From: Bacteroidales bacterium UBA3630
GTDB taxonomy: Bacteria > Bacteroidota > Bacteroidia > Bacteroidales > P3
Assembly (NCBI GenBank): GCA_002373995.1
Contig: DFLB01000032.1
Coordinates: 221 to 43,311, forward strand
Direction: 5' to 3'
Length of the DNA: 43,091 nucleotides
A program made the position numbers and the translations under genes. Within the stretch, counting starts at the first letter, position 1. Each line of letters starts with the position of its first letter. Below, one piece after another: positions 1 to 8,137 of the stretch. Under the pieces are notes generated by a model. It was given only the letters and a program-made list of their open reading frames with translations, was not told the origin of the DNA and ran no database searches.

Positions 1-52
1 TATGCTTAGGATGTGCTTAGGATGTGCTTAGGATGAGCTTAGGATGGGGGGT
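1..52. repeat. 11-bp tandem array, CTTAGG core, with G-run
   Basis: Four CTTAGG cores lie exactly 11 bp apart (5-10, 16-21, 27-32, 38-43), in units reading ATGTGCTTAGG or a close variant. The array ends in ATGGGGGGT. The left edge is cut by the window, so more units may precede it. The same layout (four cores, then a G-run) recurs at 23301-23349. It sits about 100 bp upstream of the hydrolase start at 150. Function unknown; the spacing of about one helical turn would suit a protein array on one DNA face. Confidence 0.85.
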
Positions 53-149
53 GGACAATATTATTGGGGGGTGGGCGTTATGTATGGGGTTGAGGGAGGA
101 AGGGAGAGTGTGTTTTAAACGCCGAAGGTTATTCAAAAAGGAAACAGAG

Positions 150-1250
150 ATGAGACATGTTAGACTGCTGGCCACGAGCATGATAGTGGCGGTCCTGGCT
201 TTGGCTGGGTGCAAGGATGCCAATCAACAAAAAGGAGAATCAGATATGAGTAAACTGAGATTGACACAGGAGTGGGACAAGGTGTTCCCGCTGAGCGAGA
301 GGGTGGAGCATTGCAAGGTGACGTTCCACAATCGTTTCGGCATTGAGCTTGCGGCCGATATGTATGTGCCCAAGGGTGCGACGGGCAAGCTGGCGGCTAT
401 CGCTGTCAGCGGGCCTTTCGGTGCCGTCAAGGAGCAGAGTAGCGGCCTCTATGCGCAGCATATGGCCGAGCGGGGTTTTGTGGCTATTGCCTTCGACCCT
501 TCGTTTACGGGCGAGAGCGGCGGAGAGCCCCGCCGGATGGCGAGTCCGGACATCAATACGGAGGACTTTCTGGCTGCGGTTGATTTCCTCTCGGTGCAGC
601 CCACGGTGGATCCGGAGCGCATAGGCATCATCGGGATTTGCGGCTGGGGCGGCATGGCAGTGAACGCTGCTGCCCTCGACCCACGCATCAAGGCTACGGT
701 GGCGAGTACGATGTACGATATGAGCAAGATAGCCCGCGAGGGGTACTTTGGGAGTGCGGACAGTCGCGAGGCTCGCGACGAGCAGCGGCGCGCGTGGGCG
801 GCCCAACGCACAGAGGACTATCGCACAGGCAGCTACAAGAGGGGCGGCGGTGTGGTGGATCCGTTGCCGGAGGATGCTCCCTGGTTTGTGAAGGATTATC
901 ACGCATATTATAAATGCCCGCGGGGATACCATGAGCGCAGCGGCAATTCGACCGACGGATGGAATGTCACGGGCACGATGAGTTTCATCAACCAGCCATT
1001 GCTTGACATGGCCAGCGAGATTGGGAGCCCGGTGCTCCTCATTCACGGCGAGAAGGCACACAGCCGCTATTTTAGCGAGTATGCCTTTGAGAAGATGACC
1101 GGCAAGAAGTGCGGTGGACAGAGTATGGTTGTGGGTAACAAGGAGATAATGATTATCCCCGGTGCCAGCCATGTGGACCTGTACGACGATGAGGCCGGAG
1201 TGATTCCTTACGACAAGCTGGAGCAGTTTTTCCGCGACAACCTGAAGTAA
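150..1250 (+). CDS. Lipoprotein alpha/beta hydrolase with atypical nucleophile elbow
   Basis: A 366-residue alpha/beta hydrolase-fold protein, probably exported and lipid-anchored. The start at 150 is preferred over an open upstream extension because it opens a lipoprotein signal (MRHVRLL...LALAGC, lipid-attached Cys21). The fold is supported by a dienelactone-hydrolase/YcjY-like core: an oxyanion-side segment around VSGPFGAVKEQ, the nucleophile-elbow segment GICGWGGMA (residues 162-170), an acid-strand segment LLIHGEKAHS, and the C-terminal His341 in GASHVDLYD. Relatives often carry GICxSGG here, so Trp166 appears to occupy the usual Ser position; this may be a divergent or non-hydrolytic branch. 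Substrate unknown. It is monocistronic, with an 11-bp repeat array upstream. Confidence 0.8.
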   Translation: MRHVRLLATSMIVAVLALAGCKDANQQKGESDMSKLRLTQEWDKVFPLSERVEHCKVTFHNRFGIELAADMYVPKGATGKLAAIAVSGPFGAVKEQSSGLYAQHMAERGFVAIAFDPSFTGESGGEPRRMASPDINTEDFLAAVDFLSVQPTVDPERIGIIGICGWGGMAVNAAALDPRIKATVASTMYDMSKIAREGYFGSADSREARDEQRRAWAAQRTEDYRTGSYKRGGGVVDPLPEDAPWFVKDYHAYYKCPRGYHERSGNSTDGWNVTGTMSFINQPLLDMASEIGSPVLLIHGEKAHSRYFSEYAFEKMTGKKCGGQSMVVGNKEIMIIPGASHVDLYDDEAGVIPYDKLEQFFRDNLK

Positions 1251-1300
1251 GCCCCATAAGAAGTCAGAAGAAGGCTTGCTGCACTGAGCAAAAGTTTTGC

Positions 1301-1330
1301 TTGGTCAATGAATATTTTTTTGTATTTTTG
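1301..1330 (+). promoter_or_regulatory. Bacteroidota-type promoter for the 1411 gene
   Basis: TTG at 1301-1303, 19 bp spacer, TATTTTTG at 1323-1330, matching the Bacteroidota primary-sigma pattern TTG-N19-TAnnTTTG. A perfect 15-nt palindrome, AGCAAAAGTTTTGCT (1287-1301), overlaps the -33 side and could be an operator. The start codon lies about 80 bp downstream. Confidence 0.75.
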
Positions 1331-1410
1331 CGGGTGCCTGAAGGGGGTTATTCCCGCAGGAACAAAGTGATAGACAACATATTGCAATCAATATTACACA
1401 AAATAAACTG

Positions 1411-2190
1411 ATGAAAAAGACCATTTTTATCGCACTGGCGCTGGTGGTAGCGCACATCGGCATGGCACAGGGGTTCCGTTATGTGCAAGTGAAAATGTGG
1501 GAAGGCCCGGTTCGCGGGTATGTAGGCGGCGGCGCTTTGCAACGCATTGGCACACCCACCTTTGCCGAGTATGGCGGAGAGAGCCTGACGCCTAATTCCT
1601 TCGTATCGAAGCCCAGCCTGTTCGTCACCCTCGGCATTGACATGGAGACGCGCAACGAGGGTCTCGCGACGGGTCCCTACATGCACCTCGACTATTTTCA
1701 GGACAACTGGACTGCCGAGTTCAACAGCGAGTTGCCAACAGGCTACAACCCGCTCTACACGTTCAAGTACGACATGACGGCGCAGATGCTGTCTGGCGCG
1801 ATGGGATACAGCGTGTACTATCACCCGACGGAGAGCCTGGAGTTTGGCCTCGGTGCCGGCCTCTACCTGATGGGGGCACTGAAGCTGGACTATGAGTCGG
1901 ACATTCTTTTCGCTGCTAACGGCGAAAGCACAGGGCTGAAAGACGAGCAGACCTTCTACTCGGAAGAAGCAGCGGTATCGAAGCCCTTCCTGTTTGGCAT
2001 CGAAGCAAAAGCCGATGTACTGTTCTTCCTGACGGACAACATCTTCGTTGGAGTGCAGGGGCGCGTGGACGCGCTGCCCATCTTCTGCTCGATTGACGAC
2101 CAAAAGAACTTCATCGGCTCATCGATACAGGCTTCTGACGACAACCGCCGCCGCGCTACAGTGCTGTTCACCATCGGCTCGCGCTGGTAG
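1411..2190 (+). CDS. Predicted outer-membrane beta-barrel protein, function unknown
   Basis: A 259-residue exported protein. Residues 1-20 form a clear signal peptide (MKKTIFIALALVVAHIGMAQ). The rest alternates short hydrophobic/aromatic strands with Gly/Asp/Asn turns (for example YSVYYHPTESLEFGLGAG, ADVLFFLTDNIFVGVQGRV) and ends in the aromatic-rich strand ATVLFTIGSRW, as expected for a small outer-membrane barrel. No enzyme motif is visible. It has its own promoter, and tdh follows 46 bp after its stop, so the two may be co-transcribed. I do not recognise a named family. Confidence 0.7.
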   Translation: MKKTIFIALALVVAHIGMAQGFRYVQVKMWEGPVRGYVGGGALQRIGTPTFAEYGGESLTPNSFVSKPSLFVTLGIDMETRNEGLATGPYMHLDYFQDNWTAEFNSELPTGYNPLYTFKYDMTAQMLSGAMGYSVYYHPTESLEFGLGAGLYLMGALKLDYESDILFAANGESTGLKDEQTFYSEEAAVSKPFLFGIEAKADVLFFLTDNIFVGVQGRVDALPIFCSIDDQKNFIGSSIQASDDNRRRATVLFTIGSRW

Positions 2191-2236
2191 CGGAAATTCT
2201 ACAACCAAGACAAGAACAACAAAAAAGTCAATACCA

Positions 2237-3184
2237 ATGAAAAGAATACTTATTGTCGGTGCCGGCGGACAGATAGGATCCGAGCTGACACGTAATTTGA
2301 GAGACATCTATGGCGACAGCAACGTGGTATGCAGCGACCTGCGTCCGCTGAAGGGCGACCCCTACGAGCGTGGCCCCGTGGAGCGCATCGACAGCACCCA
2401 GATCATGCAGATCGCCACTGCCGTGAAGCAGTACAACATCGACACCATCTACAATCTGGCAGCCATCCTGAGCGCCACGGCAGAGCTGAACCCCATGCTG
2501 GGCTGGAATGTGGGCATCGGGAGCCTGGTGAACTGCCTTGAGGTGGCTCGCCTCTTCGGTTGCGCCGTCTTCACGCCCAGCAGCATCGGCGCCTTCGGCC
2601 CCTCGACGCCCCACGACAACACGCCGCAAGACACCATCCAGCGCCCCAACACCATCTACGGCGTCACCAAGGTCACCGGCGAGCTCCTCTCCGACTACTA
2701 CTTCACCCGCTTCGGCGTGGACACCCGCTCGGTCCGCTTCCCGGGCCTTATCAGCTACCAGACCCTCCCCGGCGGCGGCACCACCGACTACGCCGTCGAG
2801 ATCTACTACGCCGCCGTCAAGGGCGAGCGCTTCGTCTGCCCACTGAAGAAAGGCACCTACATGGACATGATGTACATGCCCGACGCGCAGAAGGCCATGA
2901 TCGACATCATGGAGGCCGACCCCAGCAAGCTGGTGCACCGCAACTCGTTCAACGTCACCAGCATGAGCTTTGACCCGGAGATTATCTACCAAGCCATCAA
3001 GAAGCGCTACCCGCAGTTCGAGATGGTCTACGAGCCCGAGCCCATCAAGCAGGCCATCGCCGACAGCTGGCCCAACAAGATGGACGACAGCTGCGCCCGC
3101 CAGGAGTGGGGCTGGAACCCGCAGTACGACCTGGAGCGCATGACGGACGATATGATCCTGAACCTCAAGAAGAAACTGCTGTAA
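2237..3184 (+). CDS. tdh: L-threonine 3-dehydrogenase, SDR (epimerase-like) type
   Basis: A 315-residue NAD-dependent short-chain dehydrogenase of the extended, epimerase-like class used by Bacteroidota as threonine dehydrogenase. It oxidises L-threonine to 2-amino-3-ketobutyrate in the cytoplasm. Visible features are the Rossmann loop GAGGQIG (8-14), an NLAAILS segment, the Ser-rich active-site strand TPSSIGAFGP, and the catalytic pair Tyr141/Lys145 in YGVTK. Length and C-terminus (GWNPQYDLERMTDDMI) fit the family. The ATG at 2237 starts directly at the Rossmann strand; the longer open frame upstream overlaps the previous gene and is not used. No 2-amino-3-ketobutyrate ligase was identified nearby; the related PLP enzyme at 24766 looks like serine palmitoyltransferase instead. 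Confidence 0.88.
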   Translation: MKRILIVGAGGQIGSELTRNLRDIYGDSNVVCSDLRPLKGDPYERGPVERIDSTQIMQIATAVKQYNIDTIYNLAAILSATAELNPMLGWNVGIGSLVNCLEVARLFGCAVFTPSSIGAFGPSTPHDNTPQDTIQRPNTIYGVTKVTGELLSDYYFTRFGVDTRSVRFPGLISYQTLPGGGTTDYAVEIYYAAVKGERFVCPLKKGTYMDMMYMPDAQKAMIDIMEADPSKLVHRNSFNVTSMSFDPEIIYQAIKKRYPQFEMVYEPEPIKQAIADSWPNKMDDSCARQEWGWNPQYDLERMTDDMILNLKKKLL

Positions 3185-3202
3185 GCAATACAGAAATCAT
3201 TG

Positions 3203-3232
3203 GCACTGGCTCATTACAGCCAGTGCTTTTTT
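3203..3232 (+). terminator. Rho-independent terminator after tdh
   Basis: Perfect 8-bp stem GCACTGGC (3203-3210) and GCCAGTGC (3219-3226), 8-nt loop, then six T. It lies 18 bp after the tdh stop. Confidence 0.93.
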
Positions 3233-3261
3233 ATATCTGTTTTTCACCTTTCGCTCCGCTC

Positions 3262-3316
3262 TTGGTCCGAGGGTGGTCCGAGGATGGTCCGGAGATGGTC
3301 CGACAAAAAACGGACC
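3262..3316 (+). repeat. GGTCCG 11-bp array element, copy A
   Basis: GGTCCG at 3264, 3275, 3286 and 3297, spaced exactly 11 bp, then the inverted arm CGGACC at 3311-3316 after an A-rich loop. The left boundary CTCTTGGTCCG is shared with copy D. It lies between the tdh terminator and the promoter of the 3502 gene. Otherwise nothing coding is seen in 3185-3501. Confidence 0.92.
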
Positions 3317-3410
3317 GGCAGCGGAGTGGCAGCGGTGAGAGACGGGAGGCCGCGTCGGGTGCTCGTTCACGATATAATCTGGTCGCAAGGCGGGGTTATT
3401 GATGTTTTTT

Positions 3411-3441
3411 TTTGCGCGTGTGGGAAAAAGATGTATCTTTG
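3411..3441 (+). promoter_or_regulatory. Bacteroidota-type promoter for the 3502 gene
   Basis: TTTG at 3411-3414, 19 bp, TATCTTTG at 3434-3441: a full match to the Bacteroidota consensus. The start codon lies 60 bp downstream. Confidence 0.8.
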
Positions 3442-3501
3442 CACTATGGAATGGAGAATAGGGGGGGGTATTCGTATGATAATTAACAACATACAACAAT
3501 T

Positions 3502-6500
3502 ATGATACTAAAAGGAATGGCCAAGAGACTGCTCTTGGCGCTGGTTATAGCGGTGGGGCTGCCGGTGCAAGCGCAGACGTTGGTGGACAATTACCGCTTC
3601 GACACGTGGGAGGACGCCACGGCGTGGATCGACATCACAGGCGTGGACTCGGCACTGGTAACGCCTCCGGGCAGCGGATGGATAACTAGCGGCGGGCTCT
3701 CCTCGGCGCTGACCGACATCGGCTTCACCTTCTCCTTTGCGGGCACCGACTACACCACCTTCGGCACTAACCTGATGGGGGCCCTACGTCTGGGTGCCCG
3801 GATTATAGGCACCCAGAGCGGCAACACACTGACCGCCGCATCGACGCACCCCAAGGTGGACGGCCTGGGTGTGCGCGGCATGATGGACTCGAGTTGCTAT
3901 ATTCGTTGTGCCACCGTAGGAACGGCAGGCAACCGCGTGCTGGTGGTGGAGTACCGGTTGGCGATTTACCAGCACGACAGCACCTTTGTCAGCTGGCAGA
4001 CGCAACTGCATGAGGCTACCGGCGAGGTGTGGCTGGTCTACGGCCCGTCGGAGGGCATCAGCCAACTGCCCACCACGCAACCCGGCCTGGCCAAGAGCAA
4101 CACCGACATGCTCTTCCTCGACATGGCCAACCACTCGGTGCAGCGCCTCAGTTCCACGCCAGTGCCGGTGAACGCCGCCGGAGTGTGGCCCGAGGAGGGG
4201 CGTTACTACATCTTTACTCCCGACACCGCAGTCTGCCCGGCACCACCGACGGTGACGACGCTCAGCAGCGACCCCGACAGCACGCTGCTCAGTTGGTCGG
4301 CTGGTGGCTTGGATTGCCGGCTGCGTATTCCTGCCATAGGGTTGGATACGCTGATGAGCGACACTCTGCTGCTGCTCAGTGGCATCAACCCCACCACCGT
4401 CTACAATGGCACCATCCAGACCGTCTGCGGCGTGGACGACAGCAGCCTGCGCGAGCTCCCGTTCACCTTCACCACAGGTTGCGGCACAGTGCACCTGCTG
4501 CCGTGGACCGACGATTTCCAACTGGCCGCCAGCAATGACTGCTGGCAGAAGCCTTACAAAACCTCGGGCAACCGCTGGCAGCGGCAGACGGCCAGCAATA
4601 ACAGCTATATGCGCACGGGCTTCAGCACCTCGGCGTCAACCATCTACAACGAGTGGCTCATCACGCCACCAGTGGAGCTGCCCGATGCTGAGGGGATTAC
4701 GCTGAGCTGGGACTACAAGAGCGAGCAATATAGCAATACGGCCCCGAAGGTGCGGGTGCGCCTGCTGGTGTGCGACACCACCGATGCGGTCGACACCACC
4801 GACGCGTGGGTGACGTTGGCTTCGATAGAGGACTACGAGCAGGATTTCCGACTCCACCAATTGTCGCTCGACACCTACGCGGGCCATCGTGTGCGGGTGG
4901 CCTTCCAACGCTGCGGCAGCGGTGGCAGGTATGCCTACGTAGACAATGCAGGCATTGAGGTGATTGCGGCACCCAGCGTGGCATTGCAGGTGCCAGGCGA
5001 TGTCAATGCCGGCGACACTACGGCGGTGGTGGCAGTGCTCACTGCCGGCATGTTAAGCAATCCGCAGTGGCAGTGGATATCGGCGATGGAAGCACGCGGC
5101 GAGGCAGTCATAGTGAGTGATGCCGACACGCTGAAGATAGTCTATCTGACGGCTGGCGTGGACACCGTCAGCGTGGTGCTCACCACCGACTACGGCACCG
5201 CCACAGCCACAGCCAGCTATATTGTTTGCGGCCCGATAACCACCTTCCCGTGGCATGAAGGCTTCGAGGATGGTTTCACCTGTTGGGAGATGCCTACGAG
5301 TGGCCCCAATGTGTGGGACCTGCGCACCACCGGCGCCCACAGCGGCCAGCGGGCGGCCTGTGCCACCAACCACGATGTGTACAACCCGTTTGACACGCTA
5401 GTGTCGCAACCCATCGTGGTGCCGACCGACGCGCACGGACTAACGCTATTGTGGTGGATGAAGCGGGACAACAGTTCCTACACAAATATGAACTACCGAC
5501 ATATATTGATCAAGGCCCTGCCCGCAGCCAACCCTGTGTGGGCGGCGGCCGATACGCTGTTCTATATCAACGGGGCTGGGTTCTCCACCTCCTACCAGCA
5601 ATATACCGTCGACCTGGAGCCGTTAGCCGGGCAGACCATCCGCCTGGCGTGGACCGGCAGCAGCTATGAGAGTGGGAAATACATATACATTGACGACATA
5701 GAGATACGCTACACCCGCGAGCCGGTGGGCAGCATCGCCACTTCGTCGGCGCGGGTCTATGAGAGCGACACCGTCACCGCCACGGTGACCCTCACCGAGA
5801 GCGATACCGTGGGGCTGAGCTACCAATGGGAGTCCACGATGGCCTCCATCGGCATGGCCAATGTTATCGGCGGCGGCCCGCAGGTGAGCATCGCCTACAA
5901 CGGCACGGGTGTTGATACCGTTATCGCTATCGTCAGCAACGCCTATGGCTCCTTCACCGACACCGCCTATGTGCGGGTATGCCCTGTGCAGGACACGCTG
6001 CCGTGGGTGGCCGATTTCGCCAACGACTTCCCCTGCTGGCAGGTGATTGACGGCACATGCAGCCTCCACAGCAGCGGCTACCTGAGTTTTACCGACTGGC
6101 CCACCTCGGTGGCGTCGCCACCGGTGTATATTCCCACAGACGGCAATGTGGTGCTGGAGTACGACTGCGCCTACAGCTTCTTCTACGGCAGCACGCAGGT
6201 GATGGTCACCACCGACATGGTCACCTTCGACACCGTGAGCGAGGTGCCTTTCGCCACGGGCACACAACCCAGCACCCGCATAGCCCTCACAGCCTACGCC
6301 GGCCAGCACATCCGTGTGGTTTTCAAGGCGACAGGTGAGTTCGTGCAATACTATCTGACTAACGTGAACATACACTACGCCTTCGAGCCCGAGGTGAGCC
6401 TGACGGTGGACGATGGCTACTTCCCCGGCACGCCGATGACGCTCACCGCCACCCTGTTGGAGGGCGACACCAACGGCGTTACCTACAACTTCACCTCCAC

Positions 6501-7650
6501 CAAGGCCCAAAACGGCGAGGCCACGCTGGCGCAGGACAGCAGTGCACAGGCCACGCTGACCTGCTACACGGGCGGCACGGATACCGTCAGCGTAGTGGTC
6601 ACCAACGCCTACGGCACAGACAGCGCCTGGGCGGTGGTGAACGTCAGGCCGTGCGACACGGTGGATGCCCTGCAGTGGGTGGAGGACTTCAGCAACTACT
6701 TCACCTGCTGGTGGCAGCCCGAAGGCAGCCAATGGACACTCCCCGAAAACCCTACCTACACGATGGCGTTGGCCGTCAACGTGTGGAGGCCGACCGACAG
6801 CTGGCTCGTCTCGCGCGCCATCACGCTGCCCACCCTGCCCGTCGGCGGGAATGACGAGCTGCTGCTGTGCTGGGATGCCACCTCGCAACTTAACGATACA
6901 CACTCCTACTGCGTGATGATAACCACAGCGCCTGACTACCGCAACTTGAGCACTTATGACACCTTGATAGCCATTGACACGGTGCTTCCGGACTTCACCG
7001 TCGGCTGGAGCACCACACGTGTGCCCCTGAGCGCCTACGCGGGGCAGACCGTCCGCGTGGCCTTCCGCTACACTACCGAAGCCTGGGAGCCCAACGGACA
7101 GTTCCCCGGCGTGTTGGAGATTGACAATATCCGCATCATTGACACCACCTATGCGCCCGACACCGTGTGGCACACCGTCACCGTCGATGCCGTGATGAAA
7201 GAAGGCCACTACGACGGCCTTGCCGACATGGTCCACGGTGCCGGAACCTACATGGACGGCGACACCGTCACCCTCGAAGGCGAGGTGCACGGCTGCGGCA
7301 TCAGCTTCCTCTTCTGGGTCACCGCCGAGGGCGACACCCTCTACGATAACCCCTACACCTTTGTCATTCACTCCGACGTCAGCCTCACCGCCGTCTTTGC
7401 ACAATTCGGCGGCATCGACGACCTCCAACTTCCGGCCTCCGACTTCCAGATTTACCCCAACCCGGCGCATGGCGATGTCACCGTCAATGTATCGCAACCG
7501 TCGACCCTCGTGGTCCTCGACATGACCGGCCGTGTGGTGATACCCCCGACCCCGATCAATTCGAAATTCAGAATTCAGAACTCAGAATTACCCGGAGGTG
7601 TCTATTTCGTGCGTGTGGGTGGAAGCGTGAAAAAACTGATAGTGCATTAA
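3502..7650 (+). CDS. T9SS-secreted modular protein with choice-of-anchor-J/cleaved-adhesin-like domains
   Basis: A 1382-residue surface or secreted protein. It has an N-terminal signal peptide (hydrophobic run ending VGLPVQAQ). After an N-terminal domain, four modules begin with a similar W-x-(D/E)-x-F...CW signature near residues 333, 580, 833 and 1056 (PWTDDF, PWHEGFEDGF, PWVADFANDF, QWVEDFSNYF); these resemble choice-of-anchor J/cleaved-adhesin domains. The first three are followed by Ig-like linkers containing DTVSVV- or DTVIAIV-type strands. A divergent InlB-B-like repeat (about 1215-1300) precedes a type A T9SS sorting domain from about 1313 (FQIYPNPAHGDVTV...GGVYFVRV...KKLIVH). The family usually serves adhesion or glycan/peptide binding; the ligand here is unknown. 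A start at the second Met (3517) is possible. An in-frame 7-bp minisatellite lies inside the sorting domain. Confidence 0.88.
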   Translation: MILKGMAKRLLLALVIAVGLPVQAQTLVDNYRFDTWEDATAWIDITGVDSALVTPPGSGWITSGGLSSALTDIGFTFSFAGTDYTTFGTNLMGALRLGARIIGTQSGNTLTAASTHPKVDGLGVRGMMDSSCYIRCATVGTAGNRVLVVEYRLAIYQHDSTFVSWQTQLHEATGEVWLVYGPSEGISQLPTTQPGLAKSNTDMLFLDMANHSVQRLSSTPVPVNAAGVWPEEGRYYIFTPDTAVCPAPPTVTTLSSDPDSTLLSWSAGGLDCRLRIPAIGLDTLMSDTLLLLSGINPTTVYNGTIQTVCGVDDSSLRELPFTFTTGCGTVHLLPWTDDFQLAASNDCWQKPYKTSGNRWQRQTASNNSYMRTGFSTSASTIYNEWLITPPVELPDAEGITLSWDYKSEQYSNTAPKVRVRLLVCDTTDAVDTTDAWVTLASIEDYEQDFRLHQLSLDTYAGHRVRVAFQRCGSGGRYAYVDNAGIEVIAAPSVALQVPGDVNAGDTTAVVAVLTAGMLSNPQWQWISAMEARGEAVIVSDADTLKIVYLTAGVDTVSVVLTTDYGTATATASYIVCGPITTFPWHEGFEDGFTCWEMPTSGPNVWDLRTTGAHSGQRAACATNHDVYNPFDTLVSQPIVVPTDAHGLTLLWWMKRDNSSYTNMNYRHILIKALPAANPVWAAADTLFYINGAGFSTSYQQYTVDLEPLAGQTIRLAWTGSSYESGKYIYIDDIEIRYTREPVGSIATSSARVYESDTVTATVTLTESDTVGLSYQWESTMASIGMANVIGGGPQVSIAYNGTGVDTVIAIVSNAYGSFTDTAYVRVCPVQDTLPWVADFANDFPCWQVIDGTCSLHSSGYLSFTDWPTSVASPPVYIPTDGNVVLEYDCAYSFFYGSTQVMVTTDMVTFDTVSEVPFATGTQPSTRIALTAYAGQHIRVVFKATGEFVQYYLTNVNIHYAFEPEVSLTVDDGYFPGTPMTLTATLLEGDTNGVTYNFTSTKAQNGEATLAQDSSAQATLTCYTGGTDTVSVVVTNAYGTDSAWAVVNVRPCDTVDALQWVEDFSNYFTCWWQPEGSQWTLPENPTYTMALAVNVWRPTDSWLVSRAITLPTLPVGGNDELLLCWDATSQLNDTHSYCVMITTAPDYRNLSTYDTLIAIDTVLPDFTVGWSTTRVPLSAYAGQTVRVAFRYTTEAWEPNGQFPGVLEIDNIRIIDTTYAPDTVWHTVTVDAVMKEGHYDGLADMVHGAGTYMDGDTVTLEGEVHGCGISFLFWVTAEGDTLYDNPYTFVIHSDVSLTAVFAQFGGIDDLQLPASDFQIYPNPAHGDVTVNVSQPSTLVVLDMTGRVVIPPTPINSKFRIQNSELPGGVYFVRVGGSVKKLIVH
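7559..7589 (+). repeat. 7-bp minisatellite inside a T9SS sorting domain
   Basis: ATTCGAA, ATTCAGA, ATTCAGA, ACTCAGA, ATT: four 7-bp units in a row. They encode NSKFRIQNSEL between the DMTGRVV and GGVYFVRV strands of the sorting domain. The AT-rich composition differs sharply from the flanking GC-rich coding sequence. Confidence 0.85.
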
Positions 7651-7686
7651 AAGAGAAGGCCGTGCGGTGGCGCGGCCTTTCTCTTT
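7651..7686. terminator. Bidirectional terminator between convergent genes
   Basis: AAGAGAAGGCCG pairs with CGGCCTTTCTCTT, with one bulged base, around a short GC-rich loop. The A-rich and T-rich flanks allow termination on both strands. It fits exactly between the stop of the 3502 gene and the stop of the minus-strand gene at 7685. Confidence 0.82.
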
Positions 7687-8137
7687 ACTGTTCTTGCTGT
7701 TGTTCCTGCGGCGGTTGCGACTGGCCGGCCGTCAGCTGACGCATAAGCAGGTAGTAGACAGCCACGAAGAGCAGGGCGAACATGATGTCGCCCACAGCCA
7801 CGAAACTGCGCCCCAGGAAGAGCGCCGGCAGCAACAGGAGCAGCAGGCGGGCAAGGGTGTAGCAATGGAAGCCGGCCCAACGCAGACGCCACATGAAGGC
7901 AGCACCCACTACCTCAAGGAGATACAACACTCCGGCAGCGGCATAGTAGGCCCGCGGCACCTCGAACAACCGCTGCATCATGACCGTAAACTGCTCGGGC
8001 ATAAGCGTCGGATTCTGCTCATAGACGCTCTGCATGGAGGGCATCATCAAGGCCATCATGAGGTAGGAGAAACACGAAATGCCGGCGAAGAAGAAGGTCA
8101 GCACCAGCAGAACGCGGAACAACGGCTTGTTTTTCAT
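7685..8137 (-). CDS. Small integral membrane protein, function unknown
   Basis: A 150-residue protein dominated by about four hydrophobic segments (around 8-30, 62-85, 92-108 and 112-132), with a Gln-rich polar C-terminal tail (QSQPPQEQQQEQ). No catalytic motif was found and I do not recognise the family. Its start overlaps the end of pyrF by 4 bp, so it is probably translated from the pyrF message. Confidence 0.7.
   Translation of the reverse strand: MKNKPLFRVLLVLTFFFAGISCFSYLMMALMMPSMQSVYEQNPTLMPEQFTVMMQRLFEVPRAYYAAAGVLYLLEVVGAAFMWRLRWAGFHCYTLARLLLLLLPALFLGRSFVAVGDIMFALLFVAVYYLLMRQLTAGQSQPPQEQQQEQ

Noticed and set aside
24..149. N-terminal extension of the hydrolase to position 24
   Set aside because: It would start inside the 11-bp repeat array and bury the lipoprotein signal peptide that begins at 150.
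1287..1301. AGCAAAAGTTTTGCT as a terminator of the hydrolase gene
   Set aside because: A 1-nt loop cannot form a hairpin of that size and no T-run follows; it overlaps the -33 box of the next promoter, so an operator is more likely.
3264..3316. GGTCCG arrays as a CRISPR array
   Set aside because: Unit of 11 bp with 5-bp variable part is far too short for repeat-spacer structure, and no cas genes are present.
5623..7497. A 624-codon minus-strand frame opposite the T9SS adhesin gene
   Set aside because: Shadow of a Thr/Asp/Val-rich coding strand; no recognisable domain, and the + strand has signal peptide, repeats and sorting domain.
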